Assembly: GCA_936924235.1 (NCBI GenBank)
Contig: CAKZHN010000390.1
Coordinates: forward strand, 1 to 21,196
DNA from: an uncultured Rhodoplanes sp.
GTDB lineage: Bacteria > Pseudomonadota > Alphaproteobacteria > Rhizobiales > Xanthobacteraceae
Reading direction: 5' to 3'
DNA: 21,196 bases
This document shows, piece after piece, positions 1 through 7,000 of the stretch (position 1 is its first letter; each line of letters starts with the position of its first letter). Under the pieces are notes generated by a model. The model saw only the letters and a list, made by a program, of their open reading frames with translations, ran no database searches and was not told the DNA's origin. Position numbers and translations under genes: made by a program.

Positions 1-176
1 TAGACGGCCTGGTCGTAGGCGTCGTCGAGCTCCTTCTGGTCCATGTCGAGCCAGACGATCGGCCCCTTGGCGCGCGGCGCGGGCGCGTTCTGCGCCAGTG
101 CGGTGCCGCCCGTCATCGCGGCTGCTCCCGCGAGAACGCCCCGTCGCGACAAATCGCCAAAGCCGTCCGCCGCCAT
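1..176 (-). CDS. Alpha/beta hydrolase copy 4, N-terminal part (cut by window edge)
   Basis: Only the first 58 codons are present; the gene continues beyond position 1. Translation from the ATG at 176 gives a short polar start, a twin-arginine motif (SRRGVL) followed by a small hydrophobic stretch ending ALAQ, and then the family signature KGPIVWLDMDQKELDDAYDQ. That signature is nearly identical to the same region of the three complete paralogs upstream. A Shine-Dalgarno stretch (GGGAGGGGAG) lies just before the ATG. The Tat-type signal implies export in folded form to the periplasm. The gene starts 18 bases after the stop of copy 3 on the same strand, so it is probably the last visible gene of the operon. 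The catalytic region is outside the window, so activity is inferred only from the paralogs. Confidence 0.85.
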   Translation of the reverse strand, partial: MAADGFGDLSRRGVLAGAAAMTGGTALAQNAPAPRAKGPIVWLDMDQKELDDAYDQAV

Positions 177-194
177 GCTCCCCTCCCCATCAAA

Positions 195-1148
195 TCAACC
201 AAGCTTCATCTGCTCCAGCACCGCGCGGCCGAGAAGACCGTAAGGACTGGCGAAGGTCTCCGGCATTTCGAAATGGTTGTAGCCTTCGCCGACCAGCAGC
301 GTGACCGGCTTGCCGGCGGCCTTCAGCGCCGCGGCGAAGTCGCGCGTCTGGCGCTGGAACTCCGGCGTCTCGTAGGTGCCATGGGCCAGCACCAGCGGGC
401 AGTTGATCCGCGCCAAATGCCGCTGTGTCGACAGCGCGTCTTCCATCGTGTCGGTGAACTTCACATAGGCGCCGCGCTTCGACAGCCGCGCGGGCTTGAG
501 GTCATACATGCCCGAGCACAGCACCGCGCCTTTGATGATGTCGGCCGGCGCGCCATACGCGCTCCAGTCAGCGACGAGGGCTGTGCCCGCAAGATGCGCG
601 CCCGACGAATGGCCGGACAGATAGATGCGGCTCGGATCGCCGCCGAAGCTCGCGGCGTTCTTGCCGACCCAGGCGATGGCGCGGCGCACCTGCTCGGCCA
701 TCGGCATCAGGTCGCCGCCGGCCTGGTCGACGTTGATGAAATCGACCACAACGTAGTGCGCGCCGGCGTTCACATAAAGCTCGGCGGCGTAGCAATGCTC
801 CTTCGCGATGCCGTTGCGCCACGCGCCGCCATGGATGAACACCATCACGGGCGCATTCGGCTTCTTCGTCGTCCAGACGTCGAGGCCTTCGATCTCGGTC
901 GGCCCATAGGCAAAGCGCCTGGGCGGACCCAGGCGCTCCCACACGAGCTTGCTGTTGGCGTTGCGGCGCTTGCCGAGCTGCGGCTGGTTCGGCGCGTAGA
1001 CCGCCTGGTCGTAGGCGTCGTCGAGCTCCTTCTGGTCCATGTTCATCCAGACCAGCGGGCCCTTCTCGCGCGGCTGCTCGGCCGCCGTCGCCCCTCCGGC
1101 CGCGGCCACCGCGCCGCTCGCCAGCACCGTTCGCCGCGTCAGGTCCAT
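195..1148 (-). CDS. Tat-exported alpha/beta hydrolase copy 3, kynurenine formamidase-like
   Basis: A 317-residue serine hydrolase. I use the ATG at 1148 because GGGAG sits about 6 bases before it; the upstream in-frame GTG at 1154 abuts that site. The protein starts with a Tat-type signal (LTRRTVLASGAVAAAGG, RR at residues 5-6), so periplasmic location is inferred. Visible catalytic elements are the oxyanion-hole motif HGGAWR (HGG at 106-108), the nucleophile elbow GHSSG (Ser181), an acid in YETPEFQRQ (Glu260) and His292 in YNHFEM. HGGxW plus (D/E)xPEFxRQ plus HF is the layout of the arylformamidase/kynurenine formamidase branch, which hydrolyses formamides or esters. It is the third of four tandem copies, 16 bases after copy 2. 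No tryptophan-catabolism partners are visible, so the substrate is unknown and a general carboxylesterase is equally possible. Confidence 0.9.
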   Translation of the reverse strand: MDLTRRTVLASGAVAAAGGATAAEQPREKGPLVWMNMDQKELDDAYDQAVYAPNQPQLGKRRNANSKLVWERLGPPRRFAYGPTEIEGLDVWTTKKPNAPVMVFIHGGAWRNGIAKEHCYAAELYVNAGAHYVVVDFINVDQAGGDLMPMAEQVRRAIAWVGKNAASFGGDPSRIYLSGHSSGAHLAGTALVADWSAYGAPADIIKGAVLCSGMYDLKPARLSKRGAYVKFTDTMEDALSTQRHLARINCPLVLAHGTYETPEFQRQTRDFAAALKAAGKPVTLLVGEGYNHFEMPETFASPYGLLGRAVLEQMKLG

Positions 1149-1164
1149 GTCCACTCCCGACGGC

Positions 1165-2061
1165 CTAGAGCTTCATCTGCTCGAGGATGGCGCTGCCCAG
1201 GAGGCTCACCGGATTGCCGATCATCTCGGTCATCTCGAAGTGGTTGTAGCCCTCCGCGACCAGGAACGTGACCGGCTTGCCGGCGGCTTTGACGGCGGCG
1301 GCGAACTCGCGGTTCTGCCGCTGGAACTCCGGCGTCTCGTAGGTGCCGTGGGCGACGATCACCGGGCAGTTCAACCGATCGAGATGGCGCTGCGACGAGA
1401 GCTTCTCCTCGACCTCATCGGTGAAGGCGACATATTCGGAGCGCTTCGACAGCCGCACCGGCTTGAGGTCATACATCCCCGAACAGAGCAGCGCGCCCTT
1501 CACCACGTTGTCGGGCACGCCGTAGTCCTTCCAGTTGGTGGTGACGATGTTGCCCGACAGATGCGCGCCGGACGACTGGCTGGTGACGAAGATGCGCTCG
1601 GGGTCGCCGCCGAAGCTCTTGGCGTTCTTGTGGACCCAGGCCACCGCGCGCCGCACCTGATCGGCCATCGGCAGCAGATCGCCCTTGGTGTTCTCGACGC
1701 CATCGAAGTCGACGCCGATCCAGTGGCCGCCGGCGCGCACGATCATCTCGGCGAGGAACGCGTAGTCCTTCACCGGACGCGAGCGCCAGGCGCCGCCATG
1801 TATGAAGATCGAGATCGGCGCGTTGGGCTTCGAGGTCGCGAACAGATCGAGCTGCTCGATCTCCTTCGTGCCATAGGCCAGGCGCTTCGGCGCGCCGAGC
1901 CGCTGCCGCACGCGCTCGCTGTTGAAGACGTTGCGCTTGTGGACCTGATCGCGGTTCGGCGCGTAAACCGCCTGGTCGTAGGCGTCGTCGAGCGCCTTCT
2001 GGTCCATGTCGAGCCAGACCAGCGGGCCCTTCGCGCGCTGCATATTGGCGACCTGATTCAT
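1165..2061 (-). CDS. Cytoplasmic alpha/beta hydrolase copy 2, kynurenine formamidase-like
   Basis: A 298-residue paralog of its neighbours; a hand count over the first 80 aligned residues gives about two thirds identity to copy 3. There is no signal peptide: the protein begins MNQVANMQRA and goes straight into the conserved KGPLVWLDMDQ signature, so it should be cytoplasmic. HGG is at 88-90, the nucleophile Ser163 at SQSSG, the acid Glu242 in YETPEFQRQ and His274 in YNHFEM. The residue two before the nucleophile is Ser rather than the usual Gly (GxSxG). GGAG lies about 9 bases before the ATG. The gene is 18 bases downstream of copy 1 and just upstream of copy 3, consistent with one transcript. 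Hydrolysis of a formamide or ester is inferred from the motifs; the substrate is unknown. Confidence 0.9.
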   Translation of the reverse strand: MNQVANMQRAKGPLVWLDMDQKALDDAYDQAVYAPNRDQVHKRNVFNSERVRQRLGAPKRLAYGTKEIEQLDLFATSKPNAPISIFIHGGAWRSRPVKDYAFLAEMIVRAGGHWIGVDFDGVENTKGDLLPMADQVRRAVAWVHKNAKSFGGDPERIFVTSQSSGAHLSGNIVTTNWKDYGVPDNVVKGALLCSGMYDLKPVRLSKRSEYVAFTDEVEEKLSSQRHLDRLNCPVIVAHGTYETPEFQRQNREFAAAVKAAGKPVTFLVAEGYNHFEMTEMIGNPVSLLGSAILEQMKL

Positions 2062-2079
2062 TGAAGTCTTCTCCAGTTT

Positions 2080-2985
2080 CTATTTCGCAGTGAGCCCCAT
2101 CTGCCGGAGCATCGCGCGGCCGGTGAGGCCGTACGGATTGGCGAGCGTCTCCAGCAGCTCGAAATGATTGTACGCCTCGCCGACCAGGACTTCGACGGGC
2201 TTGCCGGCAGCTCTGACCGCGGTAGCAAAGTCGCGGGTCTGGCGCTGGAACTCCGGCGTCTCGCAAGTGCCATAGGCCAGCACCAGCGGCGTCTGAAGGT
2301 CGCCGATGTAGCGACCGCCCGACAGCTTCTCGATCATCGCCGGAGTAAAGCTCACGTAGGACGAGCGCTTCGACAGCGCCACCGGCGCGAGATCGTACAT
2401 GCCGCTGAGCAGCACCGCGCCCTTGAAGGCATCGGGTGGCAGCCCTTCTTCCTTCAGGCCACGCGTCAGCACCACCCCGGACAGATGCGAGCCCGACGAA
2501 TGCGCCGACACATAAAGCCGCTCGCGGTCGCCGCCGAAGCTTGCGGCGTTGTTCCAGACCCAGGCCAGCGCGCGCCGCACCTGCTCGTACATCGGAAAGA
2601 GATCGCCCTTGGCCTGGTCGACGTTGATGAAGTCGATCAGCACGCAGTGTGCCCCGGCGCGCAGGAGCGGCTCGGCCTGCAGCGCATAGTCGGCCGCGAC
2701 ATTCCTGCGCCACGCGCCGCCATGGACGAACACGTTGACCGGCGCACCCTTGATGCCGCAGTCGAAGATGTCGAGGCCTTCGTATTCGCTCGGCCCGTAG
2801 ATGACGCGCTTCGGCGCGCCAAGAATGGCCCGTGCCCGGTCGCTGGCCGCCTTCCGCCGCTCGACCACCAGCGCGCGGTTCGGCGCATAGATTTCCTGGT
2901 CGTAGGCCTCGTCGAGCGCCTGCTGGTCCATATCGAGGAAAACCAGCGGGCCCTTGGTGCGGGGCGTGTCGGGGCGGATATTCAT
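2080..2985 (-). CDS. Cytoplasmic alpha/beta hydrolase copy 1, kynurenine formamidase-like
   Basis: A 301-residue serine hydrolase, first of the tandem set and directly after the MarR gene. I start at the ATG (2985; MNIRPDTPRT), which leads into the shared KGPLVFLDMDQ signature. A GGAGG lies 20 bases upstream, longer than ideal. An alternative in-frame TTG at 3054 would overlap the regulator's stop as TTGA and add 23 residues unlike anything in the paralogs. No signal peptide is seen. HGG is at 88-90, nucleophile Ser163 in AHSSG (Ala in place of the usual first Gly), Glu242 in CETPEFQRQ and His274 in YNHFEL. Numbering matches copy 2 exactly. Motif order points to the arylformamidase-like branch of alpha/beta hydrolases; the true substrate is not deducible. 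Confidence 0.9.
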   Translation of the reverse strand: MNIRPDTPRTKGPLVFLDMDQQALDEAYDQEIYAPNRALVVERRKAASDRARAILGAPKRVIYGPSEYEGLDIFDCGIKGAPVNVFVHGGAWRRNVAADYALQAEPLLRAGAHCVLIDFINVDQAKGDLFPMYEQVRRALAWVWNNAASFGGDRERLYVSAHSSGSHLSGVVLTRGLKEEGLPPDAFKGAVLLSGMYDLAPVALSKRSSYVSFTPAMIEKLSGGRYIGDLQTPLVLAYGTCETPEFQRQTRDFATAVRAAGKPVEVLVGEAYNHFELLETLANPYGLTGRAMLRQMGLTAK

Positions 2986-3050
2986 GGCGCCGAAGACTAT
3001 CGCAGCCTCCGCCGTCCGGCCAATGCGTGCCGGGCTTGGCTCATGCGCGA

Positions 3051-3512
3051 TCAACGCGCTTTGCGCCGGCCATCAGTGAGGTTGGCGTACATCCGCTTCA
3101 GCGCGCGCTTGACCACCGCGAGGTCCTTGGGCGGCAGCCCGCCCACAGCGGTCACCTCGAGCGTCTTGGCGATCGGGATCAGGTCCTCGACCTGCGCCCG
3201 GCCCTTCGCGGTCAGCGCGATCACCACCTCGCGGCTCGAAGTCTTGGAGCGGTTGCGCGTGACCAGCCCCTGCCGCACCATCCGCGTGACGAGCCGCGAC
3301 ATGGTCGAGACGTCGATCGAGGTGTTGGCGACGAGATCGACCTGGCGCTGCCCGCCGTTGTTCGACAGCGCCGCCAGCACGCGCCACATGTCGAGGCTCA
3401 GGCCGAGCGGCGTCAAAGTGTCGCCGGTGTAGATCTCCGCGATCGCAGACCCCACCCGATTGATGAGGTACGGCAGGTAGTTGTCGAGATCGAGATGCGG
3501 GCGCTGGGCCAC
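3051..3512 (-). CDS. MarR-family transcriptional regulator
   Basis: A 153-residue protein with the MarR winged-helix pattern. An N-terminal helix used in dimerisation precedes a helix-turn-helix around residues 35-90 (LDMWRVLAAL, then RQVDLVANTSIDVSTMSRLV), a basic wing (GLVTRNRSKTSSREVVIALT) and the usual LTAKG segment before C-terminal dimer helices. The start is a GTG (3512) with only a weak GGAAA upstream. MarR proteins usually repress neighbouring genes until a small aromatic or phenolic ligand binds. Here the gene leads the hydrolase operon and diverges from a flavin monooxygenase, so control of both sides from the shared 165-base gap is the simplest reading. A candidate operator is listed separately. 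The ligand is unknown. Confidence 0.93.
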   Translation of the reverse strand: MAQRPHLDLDNYLPYLINRVGSAIAEIYTGDTLTPLGLSLDMWRVLAALSNNGGQRQVDLVANTSIDVSTMSRLVTRMVRQGLVTRNRSKTSSREVVIALTAKGRAQVEDLIPIAKTLEVTAVGGLPPKDLAVVKRALKRMYANLTDGRRKAR

Positions 3513-3589
3513 GGCTTGAGGTTTCCGGTTCGCGAATTAGGGCAGCAGAACTGACGTAAATATCACGCCACCAGTCTAGCCCAAACACT

Positions 3590-3614
3590 TGCATTTTCAA
3601 CAATTGCAAATGCA
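3590..3614. promoter_or_regulatory. Candidate MarR operator palindrome
   Basis: An inverted repeat TGCATTT (3590-3596), 11 spacer bases, AAATGCA (3608-3614), lies in the A/T-rich centre of the gap between the divergent regulator and monooxygenase genes. The spacer contains CAATTG, itself a palindrome. MarR dimers typically bind A/T-rich dyads of this size at divergent promoters. Its location fits autoregulation plus control of the monooxygenase, but binding is inferred. Confidence 0.45.
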
Positions 3615-3677
3615 TTATTGCCGGCAGAGACAGCGAAGGCGGCCCCAAATCACTGCCGCCACGGATGGGAGCGAAAC

Positions 3678-4754
3678 ATGGAATTCGGCTACTTCACGCT
3701 GAGCGACAACCACTACGAAAACAATCCGCGCGACGCCAACACCTTCGTCAGCGACATCACCAACGAGGCGCTCTACGCCGACCAGCTCGGCATGCACTCG
3801 GCCTGGATCGGCGAGCATCATTTCAACTCGTTGGGCGTCCTCTCCTGCCCCGACCTCGTTCTCTCCTATATCGCGTCGCGCACCAAGCACATCCGCCTCG
3901 CACCGGCCGTGACCGTCACGCCGCTGCACCATCCCATTCGCGTGGCCGAGCAGTGGGCCACGCTCGATCTTCTGTCCGGCGGCCGCGTCGATTTCGCCGC
4001 CGGCCGCGGCTATGACAGCCGCGAATACGCGCCGTTCCACGTCGACTTCACCGACAACCAGAGCATCTTCGAAGAAGGCATGGAGGTGATCCAGAAGCTC
4101 TGGGCCGCCAAGGACCGCATCTCGCATCACGGCAAGCACTATCAGTTCGACGATGTGCGCATCACGCCGAAACCGATCCAGAATCCGATGCCGGCCTATA
4201 TCGGCTCGTTCTCCAAGCCGTCGATCGAGCTCGCCGCGCGTCTGGGCTACGGCCTGATCGTCGCGCCGTTCGCCGCCGCCATGAGCTATGGCGGACTGAA
4301 GCAGGTGGCCGACCTCTACAACGAGACCTGCATCAAGCACGGCAAGAAGCCCGGCCGCCTGATGTGTAGCTACTTCACGCACTTCTACGACACGCCCGCG
4401 CAGGAGGCCGCGCAGCGCGAGCGCCAGATCCGCTATTACAAGGAGTGCGTGATCCCGGCGCTGCCGGGCGATCCGGCCACCGCCCCGCCGAGCTACCGCT
4501 ACTTCGTCGACATGGTGGCGCGCCTGCACAAGGTCGAGCCGCAGATGCTCACCGACAATTCGGTGCTGCTCGGCAACACCCAGGCCATCACAGACTCGCT
4601 GAAGAAGGTCGAGGCCGCGGGCTTCTCCGAGGTGATCCTTTACTTCAACGTCGGCATGAAGCCGCACAATCAGGTGAAGGAAGAGATGGACCGCTTCATG
4701 CGCGAGGTGGCGCCGAACTTCGACGGCAAGCACAAGCTGCGCCGGGCGGCTTAA
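3678..4754 (+). CDS. LLM-class flavin-dependent oxidoreductase (luciferase-like monooxygenase)
   Basis: A 358-residue TIM-barrel monooxygenase of the bacterial-luciferase superfamily, which uses reduced FMN or F420-type flavin to oxygenate small organic substrates. Features seen are the N-terminal strand MEFGYFTL, the GEHHF motif near residue 45, the LAPAVTVTPLHHPIRVAEQWATLD segment, LSGGRVDFAAGRGY (flavin phosphate region) and PMPAYIGS further on. Length is normal for the family. I place the start at the ATG at 3678, preceded by GGGAG at good spacing; an upstream in-frame start would add 20 unrelated residues. It diverges from the MarR gene and is the most likely partner of the hydrolase operon in a catabolic route. 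The substrate and the reductase that supplies flavin are not identifiable here. Confidence 0.92.
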   Translation: MEFGYFTLSDNHYENNPRDANTFVSDITNEALYADQLGMHSAWIGEHHFNSLGVLSCPDLVLSYIASRTKHIRLAPAVTVTPLHHPIRVAEQWATLDLLSGGRVDFAAGRGYDSREYAPFHVDFTDNQSIFEEGMEVIQKLWAAKDRISHHGKHYQFDDVRITPKPIQNPMPAYIGSFSKPSIELAARLGYGLIVAPFAAAMSYGGLKQVADLYNETCIKHGKKPGRLMCSYFTHFYDTPAQEAAQRERQIRYYKECVIPALPGDPATAPPSYRYFVDMVARLHKVEPQMLTDNSVLLGNTQAITDSLKKVEAAGFSEVILYFNVGMKPHNQVKEEMDRFMREVAPNFDGKHKLRRAA

Positions 4755-4775
4755 CGAGCAGGCTCTCTCAACACG

Positions 4776-4908
4776 GTCATTCCGGGGCACGCCCGCCAGC
4801 GCGTTTACGCGCGTCTTCGACGCGCTATGGGCGTGAACCCGGAATCCATAACCACTGCTGCGGAGTATAGATTCCGAGTTCGGCGCTTTCGCGCCGCCCC
4901 GGAATGAC
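4776..4908. repeat. Palindromic intergenic repeat element (REP/MITE-like)
   Basis: The element is bounded by a perfect 13-base inverted repeat, GTCATTCCGGGGC (4776-4788) and GCCCCGGAATGAC (4896-4908). Inside are further dyads: CACGCCC (4788-4794) with GGGCGTG (4829-4835) enclosing the hairpin GCGCGTC-TTC-GACGCGC, and GGCGC-TTTC-GCGCC (4882-4895). It fills the gap between two convergent genes. I associate elements with these ends with Bradyrhizobium-type genomes; that is memory, not a search. A 28-base core (4806-4833) recurs exactly at 18136-18163. Confidence 0.75.
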
Positions 4909-4919
4909 AGCCCTACCGA

Positions 4920-5387
4920 TTAACTCCTTTCCACCCGCGCCGCGTAGCAGCCCGGCGCGGCGTAGTGCACATGCAGATAGGCCGCGCGCGGAATGGCGTT
5001 CAACCGCTCGATCGCCTTCTCGAGATAGCGGCCCTCGATCAATTCCCAACCGACCATCATGCCGTCGTCGTCGAAGGCGCGGACCGCCAGCGTGCGAATC
5101 CGCAGTTGCTCGGGCACCTGGTCGATCTCGTCATAGGTCTCCTCGCCCTTGCGCACGTAGATCGCAAAGCGCATGCGGTACGGCGATGAGACGTCGTGAT
5201 GTTCGTAGTTGGTCAGGATCAGCTCGTCGCCCGGCTTGGAGTCCGTGAGGCTGACCCGGCACGGATAGCCGGGATTGCGGGCGTCCGCCGTGCTGCGCAC
5301 CGCGCCCCGCTCGGCGAGCTCGGCGTCGGACAGATCGAACAGGTGCTGGAAGCGTTCGGCCGGCAGGCCGCGAATTCGAAAGCTCAT
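4920..5387 (-). CDS. DUF1203 domain-containing protein
   Basis: A 155-residue soluble protein starting MSFRIRGLPAE, with AAGGAGGA ideally placed before the ATG at 5387. The sequence follows the DUF1203 pattern: FxxLFDLSDAELAERGA near the N-terminus, then a conserved PGYPCRVSL, GDELILTNYEHHD, SPYRMRFAIYVRKG, RTLAVRAFDDDGMMVGWELIEG, and a C-terminal YLHVHYAAPGCYAARV. The family has no established biochemical role. The fold may be a small cytoplasmic enzyme or binding domain, with the conserved Cys and His residues as possible functional positions. It is convergent with the monooxygenase and separated from it by the palindromic repeat, so it is probably a single-gene unit. Confidence 0.85.
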   Translation of the reverse strand: MSFRIRGLPAERFQHLFDLSDAELAERGAVRSTADARNPGYPCRVSLTDSKPGDELILTNYEHHDVSSPYRMRFAIYVRKGEETYDEIDQVPEQLRIRTLAVRAFDDDGMMVGWELIEGRYLEKAIERLNAIPRAAYLHVHYAAPGCYAARVERS

Positions 5388-5585
5388 GATCATCCTCCTT
5401 GTTGGTGACGAGGACGATATGGCGCAGCACGCCGCGCCGACCCACCCGATTTCACCACCCGATTTCTGCTGACCGGAACGCTTAAGCCCTGTTGGAATCG
5501 GCGCGCGGCCCGCGACAAGTGCTCCAGCGGCGCATAAAGTTGCCAGCCGAGGAGTCCCGCCATCCACGCCCTGTCCGTCCCTGTC

Positions 5586-6302
5586 GTGATCTATTGCTGC
5601 GTCGTGATGGCGGCGGCCTATTCGGCGCGCGGCGCGTCGGGCTTTGGCGCCGCGGTGGCGCTGCCGCTGCTCGGACTCGTGCTGCCGCTGAAGCTGCTGG
5701 TCCCGGCCTGGACGCTGATCGCGGCTGTGGCCGGCACCACCATCCTCGGCAGCGACCGCGACAAGGTGCTGTGGTGGGAGATTCTGAAGCTCATTCCCGG
5801 CACGCTGATCGGCGTGGCGCTCGGCCTCGCGGTGTTCACGCGGCTCTCGACTGAGACACTGGCGATCTGGATCGGCGGCTTCGTGCTGGCCTATGGCGCC
5901 TATTCGCTGTGGACGACGTTCGGCGCCGCGAAGCCCCACCTGCCGCCGCGCACCGCGGCCCTTCTCGGCGGCATCCTCGGCGGCGCGACCGGCACCATTG
6001 TCGGCACCTTCGGCAGCACCTTCTATGCGATCTATTTCGACGCCATCAAGCTCGGCAAGGACCATTACCGCGCCACCATGACGGCGATCCTGCTGACGCT
6101 CTCGCTCGCGCGCGGCACCGGCTATTTCGTGGTCGGCGAATTCACCCGCGACGTCCTGTTGATCTCGGCCATGCTGCTGCCGCCGATGTTCGTCGGCATC
6201 TTCATCGGCGACCGTCTCCATCACGGCATGAGCGAGACGGCGTTCCGCCGCACCGTGGCCTGCGCGCTGATCGTCAGCGGGGCGGCGCTGCTGATCAAAT
6301 AG
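5586..6302 (+). CDS. TauE/SafE (TSUP) family sulfite/organosulfur exporter-like membrane protein
   Basis: A hydrophobic protein of about 238 residues with roughly seven to eight membrane segments. It shows the TSUP pattern: an N-terminal small-residue helix with GASGFGAAVALPLLGLVLPLK, a middle helix with PGTLIGVALGLAVFTRLS, and a second half opening LLGGILGGATGTIVGTFGSTFYAIYF. The family moves sulfite, sulfoacetate or related anions across the inner membrane; substrate is not predictable. The start is uncertain. The listed start is a GTG at 5586. A GAGGAG at 5549-5554 is instead spaced for codon 5562, which is ATC. The frame is closed upstream by TAA at 5535-5537, so at most about 16 residues could be added. 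It diverges from the DUF1203 gene. Confidence 0.85.
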   Translation: MIYCCVVMAAAYSARGASGFGAAVALPLLGLVLPLKLLVPAWTLIAAVAGTTILGSDRDKVLWWEILKLIPGTLIGVALGLAVFTRLSTETLAIWIGGFVLAYGAYSLWTTFGAAKPHLPPRTAALLGGILGGATGTIVGTFGSTFYAIYFDAIKLGKDHYRATMTAILLTLSLARGTGYFVVGEFTRDVLLISAMLLPPMFVGIFIGDRLHHGMSETAFRRTVACALIVSGAALLIK

Positions 6303-6471
6303 CCACGTTCGGGCCGCAACCATCGGATGCGTCCGGCCATCGCCCGCACCACAACCCGTAAGGTTTTTCATCCCGGCTCAAGCCGCTGCCCCGGTCCGGC
6401 GGTTACGCCAAAAATGCCACACATTCAGAGGCTCAGGCGACGTCCGGCCGCGGCTGGCGAATCGTGGCTCG

Positions 6472-6480
6472 TGCTATGAT
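6472..6480 (+). promoter_or_regulatory. Possible extended -10 promoter
   Basis: TGCTATGAT matches an extended -10 (TGnTATNNT) 70 bases before the ATG at 6550, in an otherwise G+C-rich leader. No convincing -35 hexamer is seen 17 bases upstream. It could drive the small secreted protein gene. Confidence 0.3.
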
Positions 6481-6549
6481 ATGGTTGAGTGGAAGCGCTT
6501 CGGCCGCGTGCCCGGCCTCGGGAATTGGGTGCCAACCAGGAAGGCCATC

Positions 6550-6924
6550 ATGTTGAAGTTCGTCCTCGCCGTACCTCTGGCATTGCCGATGGTCTCGGTC
6601 GCATGGGCCGAGGGCCCGCCGAATCTCGACGTGACGGCGAGCTGCAAAGGCGCGGCGCGCGCCGTGGTGAAGGCGGATTCGGAAAAGCGCGAGAAGGCCT
6701 GCTACGAGACCGAGAAGACGGCCCGCAACAAGCTCAGCCAGAACTGGTCGTCATTCCCGGACAAGGACCGGAATTTCTGCATCAGCTCGGTCAAGGGCTA
6801 CGCGCCGACCTACACCGAGCTTGCGATCTGCCTGGAAATGATCCGGGACGTGAAACAGATCGGTGAAAAACCCGACGCGGTGGCCAAGCCGATGCCGGAC
6901 ATCCCGCGTCCGGTCCGTCCGTAA
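6550..6924 (+). CDS. Small exported protein of unknown function, four cysteines
   Basis: A 124-residue protein with a clear Sec signal peptide (MLKFVLAVPLALPMVSVAWA, cut before EGPP). The ATG at 6550 is preceded by AGGAAGG; an in-frame upstream ATG would spoil the signal peptide and is rejected. The mature part has Cys in TASCKGAAR, KACYETE, NFCISS and AICLEMIRD, likely forming two disulfides in the periplasm. It is predicted mostly helical and ends in a proline-rich tail (DIPRPVRP). I recognise it as a type of conserved hypothetical seen in Bradyrhizobium-like genomes, but no function can be named. It is followed by a strong hairpin shared with the convergent gene. Confidence 0.8.
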   Translation: MLKFVLAVPLALPMVSVAWAEGPPNLDVTASCKGAARAVVKADSEKREKACYETEKTARNKLSQNWSSFPDKDRNFCISSVKGYAPTYTELAICLEMIRDVKQIGEKPDAVAKPMPDIPRPVRP

Positions 6925-6951
6925 AAATCTTCGGTCGCATATCCAAATCAA

Positions 6952-6985
6952 AAGCCCTCTCGCCGCGGCAGCAGCGAGAGGGCTT
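6952..6985. terminator. Bidirectional intrinsic-terminator hairpin
   Basis: A perfect 12-bp stem, AAGCCCTCTCGC (6952-6963) and GCGAGAGGGCTT (6974-6985), has a 10-base loop. On the minus strand it is followed by TTGATTT, and on the plus strand by GGTCGTTT. It sits between two convergent genes and can serve both. Confidence 0.8.
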
Positions 6986-7000
6986 GGTCGTTTCAGGCGA

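Noticed and set aside
1..3054. The repeated hydrolase sequences as an assembly artefact
   Set aside because: The copies differ throughout (about one third of residues between copies 2 and 3), have different N-termini and distinct spacers, so they are true diverged paralogs.
3615..4790. A 391-residue minus-strand frame opposite the monooxygenase
   Set aside because: It is an antisense shadow of the clear luciferase-like gene, with no recognisable domain.
5388..6371. An N-terminal extension making the DUF1203 protein 483 residues long
   Set aside because: The extra part is antisense to the TauE/SafE gene and Arg/Asp/Ala-rich. The ATG at 5387 has an ideal AAGGAGGA and fits the family start.
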